NCBI GenBank assembly: GCA_030077755.1 | Contig: JAQJZZ010000010.1 | Location: 5,704,001 to 5,768,000, forward strand | Reading direction: 5' to 3' | DNA length: 64,000 bases | Source of the DNA: Filosporella fistucella | Taxonomy: Eukaryota; Ascomycota; Leotiomycetes; Helotiales | Shown here: positions 36,559-48,800 of the stretch, one piece after another | How positions within the stretch are numbered: position 1 is the first letter of the stretch | Layout of the letters: each line of letters begins with the position of its first letter | Translations under genes and position numbers: made by a program | The notes under the pieces: generated by a model | What the model saw: only the letters and a program-made list of their open reading frames with translations | Told to the model about the DNA's origin: nothing | Database searches by the model: none

Positions 36559-38575
36559 TCAAGCTAGACCTGTGGCCTTCAATATATCATGTCTGTGAAA
36601 ATAACTTCTACATCGCTTGCCAAAAATGTCTGCAAATGTGGTTAGTTTTCGCGGCGGGGGATAGGTGAGGTGGATATGAGACGTACACATCGGGATACTA
36701 AGCAAGCATACTCCAACCTGGATGCCGGAAATCCACATAAAAGTAGGAAAGATACCGCCTTGGACGATCCAGTCATATGCGCTCCAGGTAAGCCCGAAGC
36801 AGAAAAAGTTCTGTAGATTGTTAGAAACACTCCAGCGTACTCTATTTGACCTAGCTGACCTTGAAAATGAGCATGCATGTAAAAGCCTCAATTGCAATAT
36901 CACCTGTAAAGTTTCAGCGATCGACCTGGGAGGATTGGATGTACAACTCACGATGCGCGTCGACAATGTAGAGACTCGATGCTACGGCACCAATGACCAT
37001 ACCTGCGACCTCCATTCCAAAAGCAACAATAGGCAATACCCAGTGGTAGTCAATAAGTCTGCTGGAGGTGACGCCAAACAAGAACAAGCCAGTACATCCA
37101 ATCACCAACTGAGGAACTACGAGTATGATTCTGAATTCCGGCTCATAGATTCCTTTGTTCTTCTTCGTCATATACTTGGCACTCCAATCTGCTAGAGCTC
37201 CAGCTATCAAAAATCCTACCAACGCACCAATGAATGCTCCAGTGTAAGCATATCCAGTTTTGACCTCGTTCCAAAAGAGGGGAGGTCCGAGGAAAATAGC
37301 CGCCAGGATAATGCCGATGAACACAGTCCAGCCGATCATGGTCCCTTGAATGAGACAAGCCCATAAAATAGCAGGGTGTGCGAATAGGGGAAATGGTCTG
37401 ATCAATAGTTTCCAAAAGGCTTCACGTGAATATCTGCCACTGAATAAGGGAAGTTGTTCCCGTAAAGTCTTTTTTGCTGGACGCCCGGCGTGGAACGTAT
37501 GTGAGAGATTCTGCGATGGTGCTAATGGACCTGATTTGTCAAGTTCCTCTAAAGCAATAGGAGGGTCAATATTGCCAGGCTCATGATTCATGTGTTCCTC
37601 CTTGTGGACGTTGACATGTTCCGACGATGCCATATCGAGGTTGAGGTGGGCAGATCGAACAAATGCCGTCTCCGGTACGAAGAAGATCACCAACGGGAGA
37701 CAGAAGGCAGTAAATATGGCAACGAGATAAAACGTCCACGACCAACGGATAGTGTGTGTAATCTTTCCCACGAGAATTGGAGTGAAGAATGCACTACCAA
37801 AAACTGCAAGATTTGCTAAAGCCATCCGTTTACCACGCTCCTATATCATTATCAGGATCGTTCCAAAGCCGAGTGCATAGAAGAACTCACATGGACAAAA
37901 TATAGATCTCCCACTGCTGCATTTACCAATGCTTCAAATGGAGCCGTACCAACTCCTTGCCAAACTCTTGCTGCGAGAAGACTTCTGTAGCCCCTTGGAC
38001 TCCCATATCGTACACCAGTACCTGATGTACCTGCCCATATGCTGGAGATGAGGATGATACTCGTCCCGAGGACAAATAGATGCCTCTTGCCCAGTATCTT
38101 CGCCGAAGGAACGAAAAAAATTCCTGCGATACCACATCCAAACAGATACCATCCTGTGAGGAGTGCGATCTTGGTGAATCTGGTTTGGAAATAGAGCGAC
38201 AGCGTAAGGGTGTTCGCAGCTAGGATGGGCCCAAGACTGGTTGCGAAAATCGATACTAGGGAGAGAATGAGGAGGATTACATCTCGTTTCCAGAGCGGCC
38301 AATTCTCAATATACTTAGTAGGAACTTTTGCAAGCGCGTCGGGTGAGAGCTTACAAGTGGATCATTTGGGTCATCGCTTGGTTGAGGAACTAGAATGATC
38401 CCATCTTGACATTTCAATCCCGCAGATCCTGAGGTTGCAGCTTGAGGTCTATCGGGGTCGTCGAAGTATCGAGTTGTCCCTTGAGGCTGTTATTGACGAT
38501 GTCCGAATATTCTATCTGGGATCGCAAACCTGGAACATGTTCCATCACCTTGGATTCCAGTATCCCCATCCCCAT
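36559..38575 (-). CDS. MFS transporter (12 TM, fungal HOL1/DHA1-like)
   Basis: Seven exons: 38530-38575, 38355-38428, 37891-38304, 36952-37840, 36860-36903, 36687-36810, 36559-36629; 553 residues, with all phases closing. It is a major facilitator superfamily transporter in the plasma or vacuolar membrane. Seen: the N-terminal MGMGILESKVMEHVPG and DGIILVPQPSDDPNDPLNWP typical of this fungal subfamily, six hydrophobic segments, and a long cytosolic central loop (residues of FVRSAHLNLDM onward). Then come six more segments and the terminal FGKRCRSYFHRHDILKATGLA. Family members export drugs or polyamines, or import small amines; the substrate here is unknown. Oddities: exon 1 is 46 nt, its donor is GTTTGC, and the acceptor before exon 3 is GAG. 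Confidence 0.9.
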
Positions 38576-39263
38576 CTTGCCGGTAAATTGCGGGGTCACC
38601 CCACTATGAAATATGTATTCACGTCAATCAGAAATGGGGATATCGAGTACTTCCACTGTGCGTCGCAATCGTTGTAAAAAACATTAAAATGAAGTTGTCC
38701 GAAGGTTGAAGATGGATGTCTCAATGTTAGACTTCGTGGCTGAAATGGAACCACTTGATTCGAGGCAGGGTAACACCACAGCTATCTAACTGCACGTCAA
38801 CCCAATCGAGTGGGAAGGGAATATTGGAACAACACAAATCAAGGCAGAGAATCTAAAGATGCAAGATGAGATTTCAACGATGTTGCATTGTGGATGCAGT
38901 AACAAATACCATGGTCTTTTGCACCGTTAATTCCTCACTGGAAATTGGCTGGATTGATTTGGTAAGCCATGCGAGGAAGTAAATGAAAACGGGTATAATC
39001 CGGGCTATCCTTATGAATCCGGGGTACAGGGCAGCAATCTGCGGATGGCAGTAAAATCATGAGACTGGTACTGGTACCTGTACAGCAGACATAGTGGGAC
39101 AACTCGAAGTACGGAAGTACCGGGTACTTCTGTCTGTCCTCCTTTACCTTCCATTCATTGAAACCAAACCCCGGCCTTCAAAAGTCCGTGATTTGTGCAA
39201 TCATTCTCTCCCCGTCATAGATTCTGACAGTTTTGCGGAGCTACTCCCTTGTACTTCAATATC
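38576..39263. other. intergenic, MFS promoter
   Basis: Upstream sequence of the MFS gene. It contains several GTACC/GGTAC-type words near 39065-39130 (for example TACTGGTACCTGTACAG). No gene is supported. Confidence 0.5.
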
Positions 39264-40010
39264 TTATTTCTCGTACTGCGTCCTTGAAACTTCATATGAG
39301 GAAAGTTTATTGTACAAAGTGTAGAACATGCCACAATAGGCTTGGATACCATGATTACTCTTTTCAACGGGATGGTGATAAGGTCTCGGCGAAGGTCTCG
39401 ACCCCGCTCTCACACTATCACGATCACCAGCACCAACTTTCAGCTCCCACAAGATGATCGTATCCGGCGTATCGTAGCCGTAACTTTGCTGAGGTAGTTG
39501 CTCATATGTTTGAGAGGTTAGTTTGACAAGACGCCAAAAGGCTAAAGAAGGGAGGGGTGTGGTAGGTCCTGTATGAGTTATTGTGCAAGTACAAGTACAT
39601 GGTTCTTTTGAATCCCCCGGCAAGAAATAGAGTTTGATTGCGGTATTGTGATGATGATATTGAATCATTTGGAACGGCAATGCATTCAATGCGCTTGTAA
39701 CGAGATCGGGAATCCTCCCTAGCCTAGGTAACTATCGTACATTAGCAAATATAGTTGTTTGTATCTGGAAGTTGTGATACAAAGAAGGATATCTAGACAA
39801 AGAAAGACACAATCAAGACCAGAAAGGCATGCCAATTAAACACTAGTCCTAATGAAGACTAGCAAATTACTCCACACAGGAAGGCTTCATCGTGGCTATT
39901 GAGACTTGCATGCTATGGGATGGAGATGTGTGCACACCACCAACTCTGTGTGGTGATGTTCCGCCCAATCCAGCCCATTCACTCGCCGGTGGCTTGCCAC
40001 TTTCCCTCAT
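39264..40010 (-). CDS. possible two-exon hypothetical protein
   Basis: Candidate gene of unknown function. Exon 39871-40010 starts at an ATG (MRESGKPPASEW). Exon 39264-39723 continues in frame after a 147-nt intron with donor GTAATT, a TTTGCTAATG branch-like site and acceptor CCTAG. Together they give exactly 200 codons (199 residues plus stop). The joined product reads smoothly across the junction (PSCVELGRIPDLVTSALN) and contains a short Cys-Thr run (CTCTCT) and SLAFWRLVKLTSQTYEQL, but no domain I recognise. Its right end abuts the promoter of the divergent CFEM gene. Support is only open frame plus splice signals; it could be chance. Confidence 0.3.
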
Positions 40011-40221
40011 CAAGGGAGCTTTCGGATAAATGAAATGGAAAGTATCGCGATCTTCCTCTTTCCTCCTGTTTACAAACTACCTTACCTTTTGCTCAATACC
40101 TCCACAACCTGATCAATTGAACGCCTGACCACCCTTTCAATTGTTTTTTCTCCTTCACTCTCGTTTTATCGCGTTCGTCGCGGCGTACTATTTCAACTCT
40201 TCATACGTCCGTACCATCAAT

Positions 40222-40904
40222 ATGCGTGCTGCTCTACTTACAATTGCCACTTTGGCAAGCTTTGTCTACGCTCAGTTCGAGGGTCTGCCTCAATGTGCAG
40301 TGAGTTACGCGCGCGCCCTCTTTGGCTTTGATTTTACTGACGAGTACTGTAGATTCCTTGCGTGGTCGCATTCACGAGTGGTAGCCAGATAGGTCCGTAC
40401 ATCCTACTGTGCAATCAATCGAGGCATTGGGGCTATGACCCTTTTTCATCTCTTTTGGCTGTGGCGCTAACCTATTGAACAGCTAATTGCAACAGCATCA
40501 ATATTAATTGTATCTGTTCGAACCAAAGCTTCCTCAGTAGCATAGCCTGCTGTCTCACAGAGAAGTGCAGCCCTGCGGATCAAGATGCTGCTGTAAAGTT
40601 TGCACAGAACCTGTGCTCTAGCAATGGCGTTACCAATTTGCCCACGGCCGTGTCTTGCGTTTCGACTGCAACTTCGGGTTCGTCCGCGACGGGCTCTGGT
40701 GCGACCTCTGCTACAACCTCTGGTACGAGCAGGGTGACAACTTCGGCGACATCTGCCAGTGCCGCAGGGGTCACCGGCGGCACATCTTCGACTCGATCCA
40801 CTGCCGCCGCCACATCAACATCAAACGCAGGCCAGAATGCAGGTCAAATGTTCGCGGGGGTGGGCGGAATCATTGGGGGTCTGGCAGCGGTAGCTCTGTT
40901 GTGA
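40222..40904 (+). CDS. CFEM-domain GPI-anchored surface protein
   Basis: Three exons: 40222-40299, 40353-40392, 40483-40904; 179 residues. Introns GTGAGT to TGTAG and GTCCGT to AACAG; phases close. Seen: a signal peptide (MRAALLTIATLASFVYA), then a CFEM-type Cys domain from LPQCAIPC through ANCNSININCICSN, SIACCLTEKC and FAQNLC. A long Ser/Thr/Gly/Ala-rich region suited to O-glycosylation follows, and then a C-terminal GPI signal (small residues before GVGGIIGGLAAVALL). CFEM proteins sit at the fungal cell surface and some capture haem iron; others act in plant infection. The residue three before the CxC pair is Asn, where the haem-coordinating Asp is usual, and an additional adjacent Cys pair (ACC) is present. 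Confidence 0.9.
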
Positions 40905-43900
40905 TGGATGCGATGGGATGGGATGAGGAGTGGAGATCGTCGATCCATACCGAGAAATTGGGTACTGTCCCGAAATAATCTTCTTGGAATGTCTTCCTCG
41001 TCATCCTCCCCCCACGTTACATTTAGGCCCAAGTTACCACAAAATACATAATGTTTGTGCGCAATTCAGTCTATTGGTATGCGCTTTGAGAGCCATTATT
41101 TTGTTTTCCAGTTTCCCAACTCTGTTCTATCGTTTTTTAGTTTGTGCGTTGGGCGTCAGTATTTCAAATTTTATACTCCGCAAAGTCCCCGATATGATAC
41201 GAAGATCATCGTGGGGATTGACTCTCATATTCCTTTTCATAGGCGATGAAGATCATGCAAATAGTATCACTCTTAAGATCTCTCATTCCTTCTTGCGGCT
41301 TTGCCCTCGATCTCAAGGAACCTGGTGCAGCATCTTACCATCTGACACTACAAATTTCTTTTGCTTATTGATATCGATGTCGGGCCCGAAATTGCTTTTG
41401 TTTGTCCCGGATTTCGGGGACGGCGAGGTTTCCGTCGAGTCTAGGGCAAGCAAGCCACGGGTGGGTACAAGGCCAGGTTTGGTGAACCTGGAGGGAATCA
41501 TTCATTCTGACACTAGGTTCGTCCGTATAAGAGGGGATAGTTCGATATCTTCACCACCTTAACGGAGTCACTACCTTTTATAGATATTGAAGACCGGGTG
41601 TCAATTGCAAGGAACTTGGAACTGGAAACAAAGCGGCTCTGTGCTCCTAAATTAGGAAATATCGACTTTGGATTGCAAAGGATCCAATGATTTTCCTCTA
41701 ATCAAACAATCCTGTGAGGTAGTATTGTCGTATTCGTCCTTGTTTTCTTGGAGCTGAGCTAGTGACATCCGAGACTCTACATGACAAGGTGGATTGCGTG
41801 GCCGTTTCTTGTAGAAATCAAGCAGCTGTCAAGACTGATGTTTTATGGGGTGCAGGAATGATGGATCGGAGCAGGTCTCAGACAACGGCTCTTGGGGGGA
41901 CAAGCAATAATATCAGACGACTGTTTTTTCCCTTGAAGTGTCTCCTCTTCTTTTACTCTGCTAGCAGAAAAAAGGACCCACCCTGCTACGACTACAAGCA
42001 CACCTTACCCGCGACATTTCAAACCTGGACGCTTTGGCCGCTGGCTCAGGTTGAAAGCGGTAGGATCTGAGCTGAGCTGAAGCGAAATCGTGTGATGCAG
42101 AGCTGGGAGACTTTCTCATGCGATGATGCGATTGCGATCGAGCAGGTTTCCCGTCTCGAGTTTTGACACACCTCTCGGAGAATTTACACTGCGCACTGAT
42201 GTCGCCAGCCATTCATGCTGCATGCTCGAGAGTACCTCCACTACTGTACTGTAGTCGAGAGAGAGAGTGCGTGCAGGCCTAGAGTCGAGAGCGAGAGCCT
42301 CACGCAGGTGCTGCAGGTGCAGGTGCAACGTGCAGCAGTGCTGACGACCAAAGCCGAAAATTTTAATGCTCTTTGACAGCTGACTGTGACCGTTGAAACT
42401 AAAAAAACTCTGACTGCTGACTACCTCGGAAGTAGATATTGCTGCCCAAGGATGATTCTAGACAGAATGTTGCTCTGGCATTCTTCTATGATACGTGCTG
42501 GTATGGTATTGATGCAATGAGATACATCATATCACACAAGACATTTTCTATCCCTTCTTGACATTGACGCGAATTTATTGGGGGAAGTGGGGAGTCCCGT
42601 TTCTGACTTTTCGATAGCTATAATTAACCTTTCTTTAAGGAGAATTAAAATATATTATTGAAGTTTGAATCCCGATTCCGAAGGAGAAGTGGCCGAACAA
42701 ACGACCGTTCCGCTCGCTTGTTCTGCCTGTCTGTCTGTATTTGTCGTGTGTCCTTCTGCCTCTCTGCTCCCAATAGAAAAGACAAACGGCCACAGCTCCC
42801 AGCAATTCAGGAGTGGATTGCCTCACCCCTGATGACATGTCTCGCACGGACCTGTTTGCATGGCATGGCTCCCCTTCACCCTCACACCTCAAAAGCTCGA
42901 CCCATTCTTTTCCATTCCCAGTTCGCTATGACGTTTACTGTACCTCGCGGGGTATCCCTTTTGGGATACTTGCTACCCATCGAGCTGGAAGGAAGGGTCA
43001 GGTAAATGCCTGTTTTGAGCAGGAGCCATGGGTGACATTTTCATTTATATTCATTCGGTCAGGTCAGGAAGATGGAAGGGTGTTCCGGAAAGAGGCTGAT
43101 GATTACGGTAGGTATGGTTGATAGGGGCGACTATTGTAAAGCTGGAACCTCACACAGAAAGCCGCTCTGATGATTCTAAAAGAAGTGTTATATTGAACAT
43201 CGTAAGCCAGTGCAGTGAAGTTCCTTGTTGTGGTAGGATTAGAGTCAAAGCCATGTCGGGTACTCGGAAAATCCTCATATTAAATAAATTGAAACAGAGT
43301 TCACAGGCAGCTCCGATAAATATGTCCAATCCAGAAGTCGAGAACCAGAATTAACTTTTGATCCATTTAGTGCGGTGGTCGTCGTCGTCGTCGGACAATT
43401 ATCGAGCGAACCTGAAGTAAAATTGCAGTACGTTTCAACGCATCTTGAAGCTTCGCCTGCATAACAAGTTTTGACGCGGGACTTGATGTTTGGCTAGCTT
43501 GTGGATTGACGAACTGCCGGGGAACTGGTTGTTTTTCATTCGCATGTTGCAGTTGAAGGGGGTACTTGCCTTGCATCCGACAACGGAGGTTTACTCGGTA
43601 TATTTGTCTCTAGTATATGATAAGTGAGGCCATTGAAAAGCATACGCACGTAGTGATGGCACGATTTTTGAACCAAGAGCCTTTGAGGATTGCATTGAGA
43701 CATCAAGGTGCGCGCGGTGGCGAACAGGCATTTCGACCTCCCTGTTCATATTGATCTTGGTAAGGGAGGGGTGAGGGGCAGAGCTGATCGTAGTTGACAG
43801 ATCATTGGGCTGGCCCAAAAAAACCACGTTTTTTTCTTGTGGGCAGGCATGTAAAGTATGTAAGGTATCCGTAGGGAGTACAGAACAAGGATTGAAGGTG

Positions 43901-45675
43901 GTGGTGCAGAGACTGGGAGAATGTGACTGTGCACTGGATGAGATGAGTTTGGGGACTGGAATCATAACTTAATGCAGGATTAGACTTTTCTCAATACTGT
44001 GCTTTTACTTCTGGCTAATACTACCCATAACGACAAGTCAACGTTTGATAGATAATTACGGTCTAAGAATTGAAGGGAAGGTAAACATACATGCATACAT
44101 ACATATACAAGTATACAAGCTGATCGTGGGGGACTGTGGGATGGCTTGCGGGCGTGGGAGGAATTGTGGAAGGGCGTAACCTCCTAAGTAGCCGTTTTGC
44201 TTTAGTAAGGTATAGAAAGTATCCAAGGTACCTAGGCTCTATGGAGTAAGGAGGGGAGACAACGAGGTATGCTTGGTATGGTATGTAGGTGAGAGCTATT
44301 GGGGGTACGCTACCCGGTACCTCACATCTAACTACTAGATACGCATACGCAGAGTACCAACCTAGCCTAAATAGAGTATTTCGAGTACCTAGTGAAGGGA
44401 GGCGTAATTGAACGACGCCGAACGCTTAGGGAGAGACTAAAATAAAGAAATCGCCAAGTCATAAAACTTCACATTAAATGTCTAACAGAAAAACATACCT
44501 ACTTACAACACATTACCTACCTCAGCCATTTACCACCCCTCCATCTCTCCATTCTTTTCCCTCCTACTCTACTATAGGATTACTCTAATTCGTTTTTCCC
44601 ATCTTCCATAAGTCTCCTATTCTAAGGTATCCCACTTCCACCCACATTTATCACCTCAACTGATCGCTTGGACCACCTCGCACTACTCTCTAGGACCTCT
44701 ATCCACAACAGATGTCACAGACTTTCCGCTCGTGCACCCTCCGAGTCCATCAGCCATCAACACAATCCGCGACCCTGTCCCATCCCTTCCCATCACTTAC
44801 CCTTTCCACTTCCACATCCACTGATGTTCCTCATCCATACGTCGGCTGCATCGGCCGGTCTTCTCGTCGGTAGGATGCTCATGGGTACTTCGCACCAGCA
44901 TTCAATATCCGCACCACCACCACCACCATGCTCTTTTGCTAACCCACCACATCAGCACAGAGCAGGTGGCCAGGTAAGGGTCATTGATGGCAAAGACAAG
45001 ACAAGGTAAGGTAAGGCAAGGTAAGGGTAAGGGTAAGGGTGCCGTGGTAAGGGTATGGGTGCCGGTAGGGGTGAACAATCTGAATCACTCACATTCCGAG
45101 CACAAGATGGTGGATCACCCTCGCAGCTCGACCTACCACTACCATTACCTGCTCGTTTCTGACCACCGACCAGACCAGTCTTGATGCCTGCTCCAAGCTC
45201 CCTACCACAAACGTCTACTTGCGTTTCTGCCGCCGTCGAACTTTTGTTACAAGGCAACTTGGCGGCCATAGCTCAAAAGACTTGGTCCTGCTTCCCTCAC
45301 ATAAGTAATTTGTCCTAGCCTCTTTCCAAAAAGTTTTGTTGCGTACCAATATATCCTCCACCACATTTCCCTCACTTCCTCTTTCTCTATTTAGACCCCG
45401 CTAGCCAGCTCATCGGCTTGACTTACCATCAGACATATAACCTCCATCCCAATCTCTATATATATCAAGGCATGCGGCACAGGCTCACATCGGAAGTCAC
45501 CCACACTCAACTACACATCTAATTCTTTCTCACCTACTGATTTCCGGACTATCATACTCCGCTATCTTACTGTTTCTTATATATACCACCGTAAGCCCGC
45601 TTCTCCAAACTCCCTCTTCAAAATATACTAACCCATTCCAAAAGTCAAAAGTTACCCCACCAACCCTCATACAAG
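40905..45675. other. gene-poor 4.8 kb region
   Basis: No convincing gene. The minus frame 41313-41501 (62 codons) ends near a GTAAG donor but has no matching second exon. The minus frame 43591-43965 starts with ATG but looks compositionally random. The region 44190-44420 is unusually rich in GGTAC/TACCTAGG-type words. A CATACATACATA microsatellite lies near 44092-44107. The part right of 44500 is C/T-rich and probably the promoter and long leader of the small gene at 45676. Confidence 0.5.
45005..45040. repeat. short GGTAAG tandem repeat
   Basis: Repeated GGTAAG and GGCAAG hexamers occur in direct succession, then GGTAAGGGTAAGGGTAAGGG. The units are not the TTAGGG telomere repeat. Likely a simple-sequence expansion in the leader region of the downstream small gene. 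Confidence 0.6.
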
Positions 45676-45840
45676 ATGTGCGAATATACCAAAAACTACT
45701 ACATCTACACATCCTGCGTGGATCCGGGAGCACATTTCTTCGGTACCTCCGTCGACGGAAAAAGAGAACAACGATGCCCTAGAGGCCCTCACGAGCGGTA
45801 CATTGTGGTACCAGGACACTGTCCCCTCTGCCACGGCTAG
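45676..45840 (+). CDS. small Cys-containing fungal protein (54 residues)
   Basis: Open frame of 55 codons with its own ATG (MCEYTKNYYIYTSC) and stop. It resembles a widespread group of very small uncharacterised fungal proteins as I remember them: an N-terminal Cys-x-Tyr-Thr-Lys-Asn, a DPGAHFFGTSVDG middle, an RCPRGPHERYIVVPG stretch, and a terminal CPLC pair. The five cysteines (C2, C14, one near 35, and the terminal CxxC) could form a small zinc site. There is no signal peptide or membrane segment, so it should be cytosolic or nuclear. It stands alone in a gene-poor stretch after a long C/T-rich leader. Function unknown. It is short enough to be missed by usual ORF length cut-offs. Confidence 0.72.
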   Translation: MCEYTKNYYIYTSCVDPGAHFFGTSVDGKREQRCPRGPHERYIVVPGHCPLCHG

Positions 45841-48800
45841 CCGAAGTTTCGAGGAAGTGGCTCGGTGCCATTCCAACCAGCATATCAAACTCCAACCCTC
45901 CAAATTGTCCAAACCCACAAGACGAACCACACACCTACCAATCCTCCTCCGGGCCTCGATCTATCAACATCGAGCAAGCCATGTACCTAAATATTTCAGC
46001 AGGACCACAATTTTGAATTCATAACGAAACGGGACATTATCTCAGCGGGGCGTCAAAGGGGAATCAAACGGGACATCTTTTTTCTCTTCTTCATCATTTG
46101 GGAAACTTAATCTGTGTGTTTTTCTTCCAAGCAAAGCGAATATCTATTTCAAACTGTACAATTTTTCTCTTTTCAACTTTTTCACACAACCACTCCTCTT
46201 TGATTTGGAGAAAGCAACAAGCGGCTGCAGAAAGAAAACAAGAGCTGGAACTCGAGAATGGCATTCACCCGCCCGGGCTTAGGGAGTGAGGGAAGGAGTT
46301 GTATTTTTTATTTTTATATTTTCTTACTTGGGATGAGAACGAGACCAGACAGTATATGGGACCGGTATATTTGAACGAGGAAGGAAAAGTTTATGAAAGG
46401 GCGAATGAGCCTTTTGAATCAAAGTGGTGTGATGGACGGAGTAAGAGGAGTACGGGAATGGAGGGGTAGAATTAAGAAAGAGTGATGGATTGGAAAGTGT
46501 GGGAAATTGAATGGGTTGAATAGGAATGACATCCAATCACCATTTAATACTCTTTCTCATATACCTACCTATTGCATTCACTGACTCGCTATACGGAATA
46601 TTTCTCGCCCCCATCAATCAGTCAGATGAGATTAGAATCATCAGATCATATCCCCTCCAAAATCCACCAATATGCTCCCTATCCACAATCAAGCATAAAA
46701 GCAGAATTTATATTATACTATATCCACTCCATCCCCTCAACACTCATAAAAATCCATACCCTCATCTAACCACGCAAACACCTAAAAACAGAAATGGGCA
46801 AGACAATATTACGGTATTAAGACGCCTCGAAAATAATAGCATGACGCAATCACCTTCTTTAATCTAGCTAGTCTATTTACAGTCATAGTGGAGAGAATGC
46901 AGAGCTGAGTGAGCTGAGTACACTACGAAGAGAACGAGTGGGTTGCACAGGTATATCTGGAACTGGGAATCTGTGATATAACCTCCTTTACACTAACTAG
47001 GTGGAATTTATGGTAGGGCGGTGCACGCCGGGAAAATGGATAGTGGACTGGGGGATGGGGGTTAATTTGGAGGTATTTGATTATATTTGGAGTGGGCAGG
47101 TGATGATCTGATATGGTTTGAGGAATGGTGAGGTGAGGTGGTGAGGTAGTAGTAAGGTAAGGTGGTTATGAGGGAGGGAGGTACTTACTAAGTCACTTTG
47201 CACATGGAGCGAGGTAAGTACTCCCGATGCGAGAGTGAAAATCGCTATACTGCGCACTGCGAACAATGCGAATGCAAAGATACAAGCATCACAATCCCAT
47301 CTTAGCTACCTGATTAGTTACTTAGCTACGCGCCAGCCCAGCTACCTACTACCTACCAAAGCAAACATCATACCGTCCAACAATACCCATTTCCGCCGAG
47401 CTTAAAACACAAAAACAAGCGGAACATCCTCCGTTAACGCAGGCCTGATATAACCCTAAACAATGTACCGAAACCCTCTACCAGCGCCAATCTTTCAGTG
47501 AACCTTGTTGGCTTGCATGTCTTTTCTGCAAAAGATGATAGGCGTCACCCACCGAGCCTCTAGATACCTTAGTTATGTATGTCTCTAACTCCTGCATTAC
47601 CTCTGCTGCATCTCACTTGCATCTTGCAGCCGTACCGCGCTGAGCCGCCAAAGGGTTAGCCATGTCACGGTAGGTAGGTATGCCCTGTCTTGTACGAGTA
47701 CCAGGCGCATCTAGCAGTCGAGCTAACATAGGTGGAGAGAAGAGGCAACGGCGAGAAAGACAAAACGGTACGGGAAAGCGGTTCTGCTGCCCTTTTTCAG
47801 CGAAAGCTGCAGTTCGGCGCTTGGGGTGGATAGGCTAGGCTTCTGGGGACCCTGTTCCGCGCAGTTTGAAGCGTTTGCTGGACCCTTTTCGGGGTCCAGA
47901 CTGGCTTTTGTGGTTTGGGGTTGCAGTGCAGGCAGAGGAGATGCAGATGCAGATGAAAGAGGTTGTGTGACGTTGCGTTATCTCCTTGTGTTACTTTCCG
48001 GCATTGTTTGTGTTGCTGTGGTACAACATGTCAGTGTGTGCAGAAAGCATCTGCAGCGGGCGGATAGATCTCTCAAGCAAGGCAAGGCAAAGCAAGGTAG
48101 GGCAGGGCATGGCGTGGCATGGCAGGGCATAACCAACAAAGATGCTTTGCAGCATTTCTATCCCGCACCAACAGATTCAGAAATTTGGATTATCTGATGA
48201 TAGGCTCTGCAATACCATAATTTTCCTACCAGCAACTTTAAGCGGTCATGCTGAGCATTGGTACGCAGTATCTGGCATATTTGATATTGCATTATCTGCC
48301 TCGTGCACCGAACAGGTGACAATTGGTAATTTGAACCGGGCTGGGCGTCCAAACCGTAACGGTCAGGTCGTCCTTGGGGGTTCATAGTTCATACGTTCGT
48401 TCGTTCGTATTGTTGCGTCGTTCGAATTTTGTTTAAAAAAAATCTATTTGCGACAGCGATCATGGATGCAGTGTTTGGGGTTAGCTATGCACACCAAATG
48501 CACTGAGTCCGGGGCCATTGCCACCCAGACCAGGCCCTGACCAGTGCAGAAAAGTTTATCTGGTAGCGGAGTTGGCAGTGGAGGGAGGTGGAGGGAGGTG
48601 GAGCTGGAGGCGCGACACAATCTGCAGTGGAGTTTGCACGGAGCAGGTAAGGAGGAGTACTATAGAGATGGGGGAACTTGGCAAGACAGGAGGTGAGGTA
48701 ACATCAACATCACATCACCAGGGGCTCAATATGCAGGCAGCATCAATTCAACGCACTGGATTTGTGCGGCTCGCTGCCAATTGCTTCCCCCATACGCACA

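Noticed and set aside
40930..41562. 210-codon plus-strand open frame downstream of the CFEM gene
   Set aside because: Composition looks random, there is no signal or domain, and no splice context; probably 3' untranslated or intergenic sequence.
43591..43965. 124-codon minus-strand frame with an ATG
   Set aside because: Composition is unremarkable, there is no domain and no supporting splice or neighbour context.
45005..45040. Possible interstitial telomere repeat
   Set aside because: Units are GGTAAG, not TTAGGG as in filamentous ascomycetes, and there are only a few copies.
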